Assembly: GCA_030770545.1 (NCBI GenBank)
Contig: CM061091.1
Span: 4,346,501-4,410,500 of the forward strand
Length of the DNA: 64,000 nucleotides
Direction: 5' to 3'
Source of the DNA: Macropodus opercularis
Lineage: Eukaryota; Chordata; Actinopteri; Anabantiformes; Osphronemidae
Shown here: positions 1-11,393 of the stretch, piece after piece
Numbering within the stretch: position 1 is the stretch's first letter
How the letters are laid out: every line of letters starts with the position of its first letter
Program-made: the position numbers and the translations under genes
The notes under the pieces: generated by a model
Told to the model about the DNA's origin: nothing
The model's database searches: none
What the model saw: the letters and a program-made list of their open reading frames with translations, nothing else

Positions 1-77
1 CTGGTAATTGAGTAACTCTGGGCTTTTGGTAATTATGTAAACACTGCTGTACACTACTAAGGTGGTACTTCAGTCAC

Positions 78-251
78 CTTGGTCAGGACAGAATCCCCAT
101 TTGCGGTCATCGTCGTAGCTCTTGGTGGTAGCGCACCACATCTTGCCATCGCTGCGTCCGGACGAGGTGCAGGAATCATACGTGTCTCCGAGGAAGGTGA
201 AGGGAAAGACACACGGGCTTCCCTCTGCATTCCCTCCCACAGTTGACATGG
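78..251 (-). CDS. mmp2: mmp2 exon 7: fibronectin type II repeat 3
   Basis: 174 nt. Motifs in order: AMSTVGGNAEG, CVFPFTFLG, YDSCTSSGRSDG, MWCATTKSY, WGFCPDQ. The donor CAAG|GTGACT lies at 78/77 and intron 7 fills positions 1-77. The next exon, expected to carry the HEFGH zinc-binding helix, is outside the window. Confidence 0.95.
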
Positions 252-3200
252 CTGTTGAGCAACAACAAATAAAACTGCAAAAGTGAAAATGTGTGGCGGA
301 CTTTTTCACCTCATCGTCGTATGAAGACATTTCCCAGAAGAGTTTGGTTTGGATCGTATTGTGAAATGGGCACAAGTAATGTTGAAACAGCATCACGAAA
401 GCAGCTGGCACGACGCACATCATTAACTCATCCACCGGGCAAAACACCAGAAACCACCGCCCAAATGGAGTTTTGTTCAAAAGAGAGAGCATCTTCAGTC
501 TGGCGAGTCTAGTTTTACGCAGTTCCGATAAAAAACACGTTATTACCGAGCCACCAAGGTCACATGATACATTCTTGATCAATTACAACCTCACAATCTG
601 TCTCTTAGATCTCTCTGACTGTCTGCTAAACTGCTAACCCCAACATCTGTCCTACTGACAGAATGGAAAATAACCCCTGCTACTGCACAGTAAATACTTT
701 TACAGCCATTCAACGCACCACGAGCAAGTCTGAAGCCTTGACTGGGGCATTCCTTTAAACCAGCACACAGCAGGCACATTTACTGAAGACAGTGAATCTA
801 CCACGGTACCGTATACGATGTCAGCATCCTCCCAACCAAAAAAAAAAGAGAGGTCTGAATTTTTTACTGTCTTGTGAGCCTTAGTATGTCACCGCCTACC
901 AGTTTCAGGGCAGAACCCGTAGGTCTTGTCGCGGTCGTAGTCCTCAGTAGTGGCACACCAGCGGTAACCATCATCTCTGCCCTGGGTGGTGCAGCTGTCG
1001 TACTTCTCACCCTGAAAGGTGAAGGGGAATTTACATGCTGCCCCCTCTGCGTTTCCACCCAGCGTGAACAGCACTGTTAACAACAAAAACAGACAGAGGT
1101 TATGGAAACAATACAAACCAACTATTAGCAGTATACACGGTTAGTGTTCAGTTAGGAAACATGTTTTTCACCAAAATGAAATGTACTGAAACAGATGGCT
1201 CCACTACAAACAGCCCTAACTCATGTTCTTGTCATATAAAACAACAAGTACATGTGTAGGTTGGCATGCAATCGTGTTAGAACCATGGACAGCAACATAA
1301 GAGATAAACAAAATGTTTGACAAAGCCCAGTTTTCTAAAGTGGGGCAGTAACTTGGAGAAGAAATATTCTACAATCTGCTCCAACCAAACAAAGAAAACA
1401 AGAGGAAGAAGAAAAAAGAAAACTACGGTTTCCTGGCAAACAGTCCAACCCAGTTTCTTCATTCCAAAATCAGCAGAACGCATTTCAAAGAAGCAATAAT
1501 CTGCTATGAAGAATGACTTTTCCACTATAGCACTAAAGCATCCACACAAACTCACATTCATGAGGGCAGAATCCATATTTGCCATCATCATCAAAGTTGT
1601 AAGTGGTGGAGCACCACAGGAAGCCGTCATCACGCCCCTGAGACGTGCAGCTGTTGTATTCAGTGCCCATGAACAAGAACGGGAATTTACAGAACTCGCC
1701 ATCGGCGTTGCCAAACTTCACCTTCACCACTGTTAAAAAGACAAGCACCGTGACATATCAAACAACATATATAAAAATGTCATTCTGCAGCACAAGCGAC
1801 AGAGTTGCGTTTGTTCTTCCTCTGTTACCTTGGCCTTCTCCGAGTGTCCACTGCTCATCGTCATCAAAATGGGAGTCTCCACCAATTCCTGGCCCCGGAG
1901 CGAAGGCGTGAGCCAAGAGGCCATCTTTGCCGTCAAAGGGGTAACCGTCTCCGTGCTCTGTCAGTGACAGCATTAAAAGCGAAACCTTATGCATTACGGT
2001 GCAAAGACGCACAGCGTCACAGAGTTTCTACTGCATGCACGCTGCTGTTCTACGTGTCATACCATTGCGGCCGAAGTTAATCATGATGTCGGCCTCCCCG
2101 TCCATGATGCGGGTGAATGACAGTGGTGTGACATCACTCCATACTTTAAAGGCTCTGAAGAACGCATCGTTTATGACTTCCTCATCGAGATCAGGCGTGT
2201 ATCCCAGGATTCTAGAGGGCAGTAAGTAGCATCAGTAAAGACGAGTGAGTAATCAGTCACAATAGTGTTTTTGCTTTGCATTTTGAAAGATGAAGTAGAC
2301 CCTTCACCACATCTCTATTTCAGATCATGGAAAAGAATCCAGTCCAAGCCAGTCAGCAGCAACCTGATGAGTCATCTGCAGCAAATGTGTTAACTGTCTG
2401 TCTACAGCATCTATTTTCTCCAACAGTGGTCTGAGATCTTGTGGTTGTTATTGTCTTTGGCTTGCAGCCTTTCTTAGAGACACACAGGCAGACACACACA
2501 CGCACACACACAACCCGCTAATATAAACAAACCCACTCCACATTGTTGTAAACCTCAAAACAGAACCAGAAACAAAAGACCTGACACATACTGTGTAGGA
2601 ATGCTGCTCTTAGCAAGATGCAGGCGATCCAGGGCCGTGATGGGGGAGGGTGGACTGGAGGTTCACCAAAGGGGTGGCTCTCGATTTTTACGTTTGTAGA
2701 CTTTAAACACTTTAAACTGCAAGTGCTGATGACTTACTACAAGCTGGTCAGGATACTGTATTATTCTGTGAATATAGATAATATAATAATATATAATCCG
2801 GCTCCTCTTCAGGAATGTGTAGGTAATGTGTATGGCCTGACCTGTAGGTGATGTCTTTCTTCTGCCACATGGGTTTTCTGTGGAAGAAGTTGTAATTGGC
2901 CACGTCTGGGACGCCACAGCGGGGCTTTTTCATGGTCTCCACAGTTTTGGTATCAATCTCTCCGGTTTCTTGCAGGGCAAAAAACTTCTGCATCTTCTTC
3001 AGGGTGTCCTTCAGCACCATAAGGTTGCATCTGTCTTGTGGGCATCCATAAAACTTATTCAGATAGTGCTAAAGAGGAAACAGAGATAATAATAAAGCAC
3101 AAGTGTGGTTTCACTCTTTTCCGTTTGTTAAATTAGTCCCAATGAATAAATAACGACTGCGCACGAACGGCTCCATCGCAGCCGACTGACCTACTTTTAG

Positions 3201-3375
3201 GAAAAACGAGCAGTAAACTTACCAGAGCAACTTCTTTGTCTGTTCGGGGGGAGTCGTCTCCGGGAAACCTGATAATGGGCGAAGGGGCAGCGTTCGTTGC
3301 GTCAAACGCGATGAAGTGAATCAAAAACACTTTGAGAACAAGGCGACGACAGCTAAATATCGTCGGAAACCCCAT
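78..3375 (-). CDS. mmp2: Matrix metalloproteinase-2 (72 kDa gelatinase A), N-terminal seven exons; gene continues left of the window
   Basis: Secreted zinc endopeptidase that degrades gelatin, type IV collagen and other matrix proteins, and is activated when its propeptide is removed. Coding exons on the minus strand are 3375-3223, 3068-2842, 2211-2063, 1957-1829, 1729-1556, 1073-900 and 251-78. All have GT-AG borders and together give an open frame of 393 codons. Exons 3 to 7 are 149, 129, 174, 174 and 174 nt, the sizes I know for vertebrate MMP2. Order of parts: signal peptide 1-29, propeptide with the PRCGVPD cysteine switch at 100-106, first catalytic segment, then three fibronectin type II repeats. 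These repeats inside the catalytic domain occur only in MMP2 and MMP9; sequence and synteny with irx6 point to MMP2. The start at 3375 has A at -3 and G at +4 and is followed at once by the signal peptide. The HExxH helix and hemopexin domain lie outside the window. No frameshift or lost key residue is seen in this part. Confidence 0.97.
900..1073 (-). CDS. mmp2: mmp2 exon 6: fibronectin type II repeat 2
   Basis: 174 nt. Motifs in order: GGNAEGAACKFPF, YDSCTTQGRDDG, RWCATTEDY, YGFCPET. All four repeat cysteines are present. The flanking introns are 482 nt on the upstream side and 648 nt on the downstream side. Confidence 0.95.
1556..1729 (-). CDS. mmp2: mmp2 exon 5: fibronectin type II repeat 1
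   Basis: 174 nt. The repeat shows the type II pattern CKFPF, then YNSCT, GRDDG, WCSTT, and YGFCP, with all four disulphide cysteines. It forms part of the gelatin-binding insert in the catalytic domain. Confidence 0.95.
1829..1957 (-). CDS. mmp2: mmp2 exon 4: structural zinc and calcium loop
   Basis: 129 nt. It contains EHGDGYPFDGKDGLLAHAF and GGDSHFDDDE, the His/Asp ligands of the structural zinc and the calcium-binding loop of the MMP catalytic domain. All expected ligands are present. It ends in phase 1 at CAAG|GTAACA, just before the inserted fibronectin repeats. Confidence 0.95.
2063..2211 (-). CDS. mmp2: mmp2 exon 3: N-terminal catalytic domain
   Basis: 149 nt, beginning ILGYTPDLD and containing AFKVWSDVTPLSF and DGEADIMINFGRN, the first beta strands and helix of the metzincin fold. 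It ends in phase 1 before GTATGA. Asn stands where human MMP2 has Trp, immediately before the EHGDG zinc segment. Confidence 0.95.
2842..3068 (-). CDS. mmp2: mmp2 exon 2: propeptide with cysteine switch
   Basis: 227 nt, residues 52-127. The propeptide holds the VLKDTLKKMQKFF helix and the PRCGVPD motif. Cys102 of this motif coordinates the active-site zinc and keeps the enzyme latent. The start of the mature enzyme (NYNFFHRKP) follows. The acceptor is a good pyrimidine tract ending TTTAG at 3069; the donor is AG|GTCAGG. Confidence 0.95.
3223..3375 (-). CDS. mmp2: mmp2 exon 1: signal peptide and start of propeptide
   Basis: Fifty-one codons, ending in phase 0 at a CTG|GTAAGT donor. A hydrophobic signal of about 29 residues (core LVLKVFLIHFIAF) ends in NA, followed by APSPII, the known first residues of the MMP2 proenzyme. 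An in-frame ATG at 3495 would add 40 residues of polar sequence before the signal peptide. I reject it because the signal would then be internal. Confidence 0.93.
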
Positions 3376-4180
3376 TTTCCCAGGTGAGCTGTGTCTCGGT
3401 CCGTCAGCTTGCGTTGCCTCTGCTCCTCTGGAGGGTTGTTCTAGCGGGACATCCTGCAGCTCGGCTCTCTGTGAACTTTCTGCTTGCTCACGCACTTTTG
3501 CCCGACGCTTTCTGCGCAGGCTCCAGGTTGAGAAAGAGGAGCGGATTCATTCCAAGCTCGCTCGCACGGTCGGATGCGTCGCTCTTCTTGTTTGTTCCAG
3601 CTTTGAAGCACATTGCTGCAGACGCACCAGCTGACTGGCTCTATGTGTTGCAGATCTACAGTCAAAAAGCGTCTCCACTGATCTGTAAACAAGTTGCTCT
3701 TCAAATGTGTGGATTTGTGTTTTTTTCCACACAATCCCTTGACCGTTTGGTATAAACAGTAACATTGCGCATCTTGCTACTTGTGATTTAAAGCTTCTCT
3801 GGACAAAGACTCCGACCTTATTAAATACCTTAATATAAATGATAACAGTCAACTGTCTTCTTATTGATAGTTTATGTGTCACAAATAGGTGTCAGATGTC
3901 TTCACCGCTGGAAGCGACTAAACAGCTGTGGGAGAGCGTAGCGCTTTGGATTGGACGCGTCTCTTTAGTTGCAGCTGACTTGTAGGATTCTCCTTCTTTA
4001 ATGGCAGGACTTTATTTCCCACTGCGACCTGCTCCAGGTCACGGTGCTGAGACCAACGCTGGAAATGTTTGATGGACCCTACAGGTCAGGCCGCCGCATG
4101 GAGCCCACAGGGCAGACAGGCCGAGGCTTATTCCCGGTGGTATGTCGACATCTGGTGGCAGAATGTGGAAACTCCTCTTA
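3376..4180 (-). promoter_or_regulatory. mmp2 5' flank: 5' untranslated region and probable promoter
   Basis: This 800-base gap between the mmp2 start codon and the LINE must hold the mmp2 transcription start unless there is an upstream non-coding exon. I see no TATA box on the minus strand close to the gene, which fits the TATA-less MMP2 promoter of mammals. A CCAAT box on the minus strand (plus-strand ATTGG near 3950) lies about 570 bases upstream of the ATG. The start site cannot be placed from sequence alone. Confidence 0.4.
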
Positions 4181-5073
4181 GATAGATAGATAGATAGATA
4201 AGACTTTATTAATCCCGCAGTGGGGAAATTCTGGTGACCCAGCAGCAGCAAGAGAAAAAAAACTGTTGGAAAAAAATAAAGAGTAAAAATATGTTATACA
4301 TTATATACAAAAAGAAAGACAAAAAATGTACATATCTCACATAAACATAAAGTGCAAAAGTGCCGAATGAAAAAAAACATTAAAAAAAAAAAAAAAAAAA
4401 AAAAAACAACATACATGTAAACATGGGCACCGCACGGCACACATCACACTATGAACACGCTATACAGTCATGTTGGTGTGTTGTGGAGTCTTATAGCCGT
4501 GGGTAAGAAAGACCTCCGGTAGCGCTCAGTCCTGCACTTCGGGTGCAGCAGTCTCGCGCTGTGCGAGCTGCGTTGGTCCTCCACGGTTTGGTGCAGGGGG
4601 TGGGAGGGGTTGGCCATGATGGACGACAGTTTCGCCCGCGTCCTTCTATTGGCCACCACCTCGATGGACTCCAGTGGGCAGCCCAGGACAGAGCCAGCTT
4701 TCTTTACCAGTTTGTTCAGTCTTTTTCTGTCTCTGTCCGCGCTGCCGCCCGCCCAGCACACAACGCCGTAGAGGACTGCCGATGCCACCACCGTGTCATA
4801 CACAGTCCGTAGGAGAGCCCTGCACACCCCAAAGGACCTCAGTCTTCTCAGCAGGTGGAGGCGACTCTGGCCCCTCCTGTACAGGGCATCCGAGTTGTCG
4901 GTCCAGTCCAGGTTTTTGTTGAGGTGGACACCCAGATATTTGTAGGTGTCCACCATCTCGATCCCAGAACCCCTAATGCACACCGGCGGTGGTGGTGCTG
5001 GTTTCCGCCGGAAGTCAATCACCAGCTCCTTCGTTTTTCTGGTGTTCAGAACCAGGTGGTCTTGATACAACAT
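4181..5073 (-). mobile_element. 5'-truncated non-LTR retrotransposon (L2/CR1/Rex-like LINE)
   Basis: The minus-strand frame 5073-4468 (201 codons) is the C-terminal part of a LINE reverse transcriptase. It contains LNTRKTKELVIDFRR, YKYLGVHL, a region rich in Arg and Leu (SRLHLLRRLRSFG), VLYGVVCW and RRSFLPTAIRL. The catalytic YxDD box and the endonuclease lie upstream in such elements and are missing, so the copy is 5' truncated and dead. Its 3' end is typical: GGGATTAATAAAGTC followed by (TATC)n, which reads as (GATA)5 at 4181-4200 on the plus strand. The 3' untranslated part contains a run of 25 A (plus strand) at 4382-4406. I could not identify target-site duplications by eye. The intact frame suggests a fairly recent insertion. 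Assignment to L2 rather than a related clade is from memory of fish LINEs. Confidence 0.87.
4382..4406. repeat. Homopolymer run of 25 A within the LINE 3' region
   Basis: A perfect run of 25 adenines on the plus strand. It is internal to the LINE (poly-T on the element's coding strand), so it is not the retrotransposition tail. Confidence 0.95.
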
Positions 5074-5270
5074 GTGCGCAATAATACACTAATCCCCACC
5101 ACAGCGCACTGGAGACTGGCAATTCTGAAATGCCTTGTAAATGAATCCGTCATCCTTCAGTGTTTTGATATTAACCCAGATTTAACGCTGCATGACAGCA
5201 TGTTGCAGATCGTGGCTGCATCGCGGTGTTAAAGCCCAGTAATGCACTACACGGAGCAAGTTGAGCGTCA

Positions 5271-5284
5271 CTGCCCTCTAGTGG
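5271..5284 (-). promoter_or_regulatory. CTCF-like motif, minus orientation
   Basis: The minus strand reads CCACTAGAGGGCAG, a full match to the core CTCF consensus CCASYAGRKGGCR. It lies 1.9 kb upstream of the mmp2 start codon, just outside the LINE. Occupancy cannot be seen from sequence. Confidence 0.6.
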
Positions 5285-5679
5285 CCGATATCGCCACAGC
5301 ACATCTGTCTGCTGTGAGGCCCTTGGAGCCACTTTCCTTTACTGCCTCGTGCTGTAGATAGATTTGGGATTTACTCTAACTCCCTTTGACGTGTCTTTGT
5401 TTCCGCTCTCATACTGGATTACTCCGAACAGCATATGAGAGTTTAATAGAGAGAGCTGAAGGACTTTTTTTGAAAGGAGATCTGACAGATGGATCGCTCA
5501 CAAACAGGATTTTGTGGTATATCTAGCAAAGCAATTTCCCTTCGCTTTAGCCAGAGTACAGTTAATTTTTCATTGCTGGGGCTGCTGTTGGTGGGTGCAG
5601 AGTGAATTTAACATCCATTTGCCAACAATATCCATGGCCTGTCACTTCGGAGCAGAAGCTTTATTTCATGCACTGATAC

Positions 5680-5920
5680 ATGCTGCCATCTCCTCTAACT
5701 GACACAGTCACAGTGATCTCTTGCAGAGCTGGGGAAGGGATTGGCTGGCTATTAAATGTACATGGGCCTGTCTCTCCAAATAGAAAACGCTGAGATGTGA
5801 GAAGTTGAGCCACAGCTACAGTAATTGAAAGCCTTTGTGCATATGAATGCAATTTTGCAGGCGAAAGTGGCAAAGGGAGATTGAGATGATAAGGTTTTAT
5901 TTGCATGTAAATTGTTTTCT
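5680..5920. promoter_or_regulatory. Candidate conserved non-coding element with POU octamer
   Basis: The block is free of simple repeats and dense in homeodomain and POU-type words. These include TGCATATGAATGC near 5838 and a perfect octamer ATTTGCAT at 5899-5906. Irx neighbourhoods are known for many conserved enhancers. Conservation itself is not visible in one sequence, so this is a guess from composition. Confidence 0.25.
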
Positions 5921-8900
5921 TTTTTTTGCCCCCTCTCGTGTTTAAGCGTCTCCGTCGAAACATCTTATCACGTGTGCGTGTGTTGATGAAATACTGTTGG
6001 CGTTTTCGAGAAAAAAAAGATGCGCGTCTTGTTGCTGCTGATTGCAAGTGCACGTCTTCTGTTTGTGTTTGTGTCTCCGGCTGATTTGAATACGATCGCG
6101 CCTTTATTCCAACTGCGCGGCTGATTTGTGCTTCAGCATCTACACCGCAGACGTGTAAATCAAACTTGTAAACGTCTTTACAAACTACTTCCTATTAGTT
6201 TCACTGAGGATTTCAACATGCATCACAAATGCAGCTTAATGCAAAGCTGCAATATGTTCGCTCTGGTCCTACACCACCCTGTAATTAATTATGGGTTTGA
6301 GTGGCTTCGTCAGCATGCCAGCATGGCCTCCTCGTGCGACTGGGAATGGGACATTCTGGACATGAAGGCCAGTCGTATCATGGCTTTCCAGCTGGCTCCG
6401 GGTCTTCAGGCCCACTGATTGACCCCGGTCCAGCTGAACAGACTGCAGCTCTGGATGTCACCCTTTTCTCTCACCAGGCTCTTGCAAGGGCTGAGACAGA
6501 TTCTCTGATGGGTCATCAAAACAAACTGTCTGTATAGCTGGCTAGCATCAAGGTCATGAATGACAAATGTCACAGTCCCACTGCGCTGCTCTTAGGCCAT
6601 CTCAGAGCTGCTCAAAGAGTGACGCTCTGCGCCGTTTGAATGCAGAGCTGGCCTGCGTGCGTAGTTATCACTGACACCGAGGGCCTCAGAATCAGACGAC
6701 TGGCATTGTTTGTTTTATGTGCTTTGCAGGAGTAATTAAGCAATGGTTGCTGAGTAAATGAATGCTGCAACAGTTCTGTCAATAAATCTGTTTCAAGATA
6801 AGTTAATTTGGCTAAACACTGTGTTACAGAAGACTGTGACACATATTATATCACTTGGATTGAAACATTCTGATGATGAATTATTGAACATAAATCCATT
6901 ATCTTGAGCATGTTTTATTTATGAATGCACCAAGACACTGGAGGACTTTAACACTGCAGGGTAATTATTGTTCCACACTGTGTCACCACTCTTCTCTCAG
7001 ATGCAACTGCCAGCGCAAACCGCAATGAATCAAAGAATTGCGACTTTTGATTGACATTTTGTGTACACACAAGGCCCAAAGCGACATTAGTCGAATTGCT
7101 ATATTTAATGTTTTCTCCCTCATTTTGTTTCTGTTTTAGCATGCCTTGTAAACACTGATGCAGTAATGCATTCCATTATACAGAGGAGAGGAGAGGAGCG
7201 TCTCCCGTGGCTCCTCTCCATCTCAATAATAGGTCAACAGCTGTATTTAAAAAATTAATCACATTCTTGGCAGTTGCAAAGGTTAGCCGCTACGCTCCGA
7301 GATGCAATATTGGAAGCTCAGATCAGCAGCGAATCTCGACGGAGATGAGGAAGAGTTGCCTTTGATGAGTACAGCATGTAAATGATTTGTGTGTGTTTAT
7401 AGGACACGGGGCTGGCCCTGCCTCACTCCAAGACAGCGGCGTCGGCACCACTCCGTGGCAGAAGCTGGCAACAGCACGTGGAAACGAGCAACAGAGGGGA
7501 GGGATGACCCCGCTACAGCGCTTCACAGTTTCTGTTCGCTCTCAACAGCAGGATTTGCAATTTATCTCTGCTTCCCTTTATTTCTGTGTTGTATATGCTG
7601 TGTTCTCACTTCTTTCTGTGTCTGGGAGACGGCAGTGTAAGAGAAAGTCCATGTGGTGCTGCAAGATATTATCAGACATGATTTAACTTCAGATTCCTTC
7701 TAAGCTACTGTAGGAGTTTTTCTTATTACAACTCCAGCTGTTAGTTAATCCTATGCTTCCTGCCGGAGACATTATCTCCCTGTTTGTGTGATCTTTTAAG
7801 AAATTCAAATATTGATGCCTTTCTCACATCAAAGACAAATTACTTTCAGATATATCTTGAGGTACGAGGGCAGACAAATGAAATATGAATGTTTACCTTG
7901 GATTGCTTTTAGTAATTGTGAAATATTCAAAGTGGTGCTTCTGGAGTGCCACAGCTCTGGTTGTACACAGGCTGACACACAGGGATGAATTTTTCAACGG
8001 GGATCAGATTTGGCCGTCACAGTAAATGGATGGCCTTAATAAGTCAGGTACACTGCTACCTGGATAGTTGGATGAAAATCAAACGCTGCATGATGCAAGT
8101 GAGTGAAAGGAGAGTTGAAACGCTGTTGTCTGTCTGACGCCTCTGGCAGTTCAGAGACCTGTGCCGCAGATTAGCTATTATGTTGTTTGCACATGTCAGC
8201 TTCCAAAGCTTTTGTCTGTCTGCTAGTATCAAATATGAATTAGTGAATCCTGTGATAATTTAACTTTACCCCAGTGTTCGTCCACTACTTGGTACAATTT
8301 ATCTGAACACGTTTCAGCTCATAATATGAGGAACACACCTCAGTACTAGTTCACAGACGACAGCATTTTTTATGCTAATAGTATTTGTTTTCACCCCTGA
8401 GTATAATTAGAAACGGGAAAACAATGCAACGATAAATAACCACCCATTAAAAAAAAAATAGAATAGTGATTTAAGACCATCAGAGAGTTTGAGAAATCAT
8501 TTTTTCATCTTTCTCTCATTAAAAGTGAAGATTTCCAGGCTGGCAGCATCCTTCTGTGACAGTTGCCTTTCATATTAAAAGTACTGTGTCAGAAAAATGC
8601 TACACGGTCAGAGTACACAAACAGACGCACACATTAAGCTGGTTTGACTGAAGCTTCTCTCTTTCCTCTGTTTGACCTTGAGTTATATTGGTAGTAAGCG
8701 ATAGTTGAGCCGCTCTTTTTGTCTAGTAACTACCCAACAGACTCCTCACATGAGTGTCAGCCTCTTTTAACGTGGCTTATGCAGCCAAAGCAGCAAATGT
8801 AACCGCATCTTAAAAAGACACGTTTTTACGCATAGATCTGGCTTGTTTACAAGGACACAAAGCACAAAGACTGTTTGAGACGCGTTATGGTGCCGGGAAG

Positions 8901-11089
8901 GGTCAGAGGATTATAGCTATAAAATCGACTCTTTCTGTCTATGCATTTCCACGTGTGGTGTCAGCAGCAGTAATTTAAAGTAAACACATACTGTGGTGCA
9001 TAAAAACAGCTTTGTTGTGTGACGTGCAGCAGACGTGTTGCTGCTGTATGAACCAGTGTTCTGCACTCTGAGGCTCTGCCTTTTCCTATTGCTGCTACCT
9101 GTGATCTGCGGTCCTGGTTTAAGACGTAGGCCCCCCCGTCTGCTTTAAGTACCGGGTCGCACGCACGCCACCATCCCTGTTTGCAGGATGTTGCACAAGC
9201 CCTTTCTCAGGAAGCTGGGCCCCACCGGCCTCTAGGGAACAGCGATTGTGCTGCTCCAGTTTAACGTATCACCTTTCTGCCTTCATCCTAATAATCAGCG
9301 AAGGCATCCATCTGCAGGTGACTCTCATGCAATGCGCTGTTCTGCCTTGAAGGATTAGCTGTGGAGAATTAGCAACATACTGTAATGTCTATTAGCGTTT
9401 CCATCGGAGTGTATTTATTGTTTTTTTAAATAATATATACAGCAACATATGGCAGGCAGGAACACATCTTTCTGAGTGCATTGTGTTTGTAAAATTGAAA
9501 TGTGAGCAGAAATGAATCAATGCACATCGTAGCCCTGTTGCTGTTACTATGCAAACCAAATAGATGGCCTACGTTTAATTTATGTAATATTCCCTGAAGA
9601 ATCATTTTTATTACAGGGGATCTGGGTGGGAATATTTGGCCTATAAAGAAATTAACTTTGTCTCTTTGCTAAGTACACCAATGCATCAAGCCATTATCTC
9701 GGTGACAGATGAATCATATCCAATATTACACAAGACAAATGTATTCACATTGCATATTTTTCTAATTTTTCCTGTCTGACCATCTGTGTGCGTTACGTCT
9801 TACCAAGATTAATCCGCTGATCCTATTGGGATAGAGGGCAGGTGTTTTTTTTCCCTAACACACAATAGTAAGTAAGAACTGATATCAAATCGTAATCCGC
9901 CACATTATATTTTAAATCTTTGTAAAGTATCGGAGACAGTAATTTCCACAACATTTTGAGCTCTGGTTCATGATGTGTTATCATTTCACATGTTTGCGTG
10001 AAGACTGAAAGAACGAAGACTGTGGCCAGAGAAGTCATATGTCACGCATTTTCCATATCGGTGGCGTAGGGAATAGGATTTTGTGTGCTGAAGAATTTAA
10101 GCAGACTGAACGTTGACTGGATTAAAGAAGGTGGGTGAACTAATGGGAAGCTAAGACCTATGTGGCTGGAGAGAAAGGGCAGAGGTCATCCTCTGACACG
10201 GCCGCCGCTGACCCAATTCCCACGTATCCTCCTCTGGCCAAAATACAGAAAACCTAATGATTATTTCACCAGGAAATTGCAGCATTTGATCTCACCTCCA
10301 CCTGTTCCTGTACTGAGCCGGGCGTGATTGAAGCCAGATGATGATTTACACAGACAACATTCACCCAGCACGTTGTTCAGCCTGTTATAGCCACTGTCTT
10401 ACATGTGCCCTCCTAAATTCACTTATGTAGAACACTTGTCTTTCCCAAGATGTTAGACAGGACGAGTGAATGCACAAGCAGATTGCAAACTAGTGTTAAT
10501 GATCGGCCTGTCAGGCAGAATCTGTATTACTTAATCTCCTGGTCCTGCTGTACATGATCAAAGCGATGCAGATGCAACGGGGTATTGATTTCTACAGCAT
10601 CCCTGCTCTTGGGCTTATATTACTCTTCTTACTGCTACCCACAGACTCCATCAACTTCTCTAATCCCACAATTGTCATTTAAGCATCACAGAGCAAAACA
10701 GATGCTCTTTGCTGTCTTGTAGCTAATGTTGAAATCCGCTTGCACTGCTCGACGTTGAGGTGATTGCATCTCATGGCCAGACGCTATTTAGATGTGGTAA
10801 TTAAGGCAGCGCGCGAGGGAAGAAATGAATTTCTTCAGCCCTGAAGAGACGTAATATGGGACGGTCACAGGTCACCCTCCCCGCTCCTGCTGTTTGCAAA
10901 GTAATTCATCTTCCACTATCCCAGTACTGACACATTTCAACCATTATACATTAGGGTGTTTCTTTAAAGTCTTTACAGTAAATAACAAAACTCTAAGATT
11001 GATTTGTATGCTTACTTGATCGTTGGGCTCCGTTTTCTTGCACACAGACATCCAGTGTGTTTCTAAGAGAGCGTTGTTACAGGGGTTCG

Positions 11090-11102
11090 CCGCTAGAGGG
11101 AG
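11090..11102 (+). promoter_or_regulatory. CTCF-like motif, plus orientation
   Basis: CCGCTAGAGGGAG on the plus strand matches the CTCF core with one difference from the most common form (GAG for GCAG at the end). It points away from the minus-oriented motif at 5271, so the two form a divergent pair 5.8 kb apart. Confidence 0.45.
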
Positions 11103-11254
11103 TGTGTGAACCCCTTGGCTGTCAGCAGGACTTAACCCCGTACAATGCTGTGTCTGGGTGTTTTTACAGGTAAGGGGCATAATATTAGACGTCATGGATG
11201 AAATGGGAAAGTTCCCCCATTCATTGTGTTTCACCTGTGTTGTTGTTAGCCAAG

Positions 11255-11280
11255 TTAGCCTAGCTTAGCTGCTAGGCTAA
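11255..11280. repeat. Perfect 10-bp inverted repeat (hairpin) with 6-base loop
   Basis: TTAGCCTAGC at 11255-11264 pairs with GCTAGGCTAA at 11271-11280 around the loop TTAGCT. There is no T-run or coding context to suggest a terminator or RNA gene. It may be the end of an old short element. Confidence 0.85.
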
Positions 11281-11341
11281 AAACTTTGCGAAAACTTTTG
11301 CCGGCTAGGGATTTTATCTGCATCTTTTGTGAGAAAAGAAA

Positions 11342-11393
11342 CAAACACATTCTTTTGTCAAAAGCAACAAACACATTCTTTTGTCAAAAGCAA
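11342..11393. repeat. Tandem duplication of a 26-bp unit
   Basis: Two identical, directly adjacent 26-base copies at 11342-11367 and 11368-11393. Each contains the palindrome CTTTTGTCAAAAG, six-base arms around one base. The lack of any divergence suggests a recent slippage or duplication. Confidence 0.95.

Larger units (their letters stand above)
5074..11253. other. Intergenic stretch between mmp2 and irx6a, left part; no gene seen
   Basis: No frame here shows a domain or a splice-linked coding pattern; the open frames are short and of chance quality. The stretch is AT-rich with homeodomain-type TAATTA sites (for example near 6283) and an octamer ATTTGCAT at 5899-5906. A CTCF-like motif lies at its left end and another near its right end. 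Blocks around 5680-5920, 9600-9720 and 10180-10380 have the balanced, low-repeat look of conserved enhancers. Confidence 0.5.

Noticed and set aside
291..2080. Many plus-strand frames opposite the mmp2 exons
   Set aside because: They are shadows of the minus-strand coding exons; none has its own support.
3376..3495. Upstream in-frame ATG for mmp2 at 3495
   Set aside because: It would put 40 polar residues before the signal peptide. The ATG at 3375 has the better context and matches the family.
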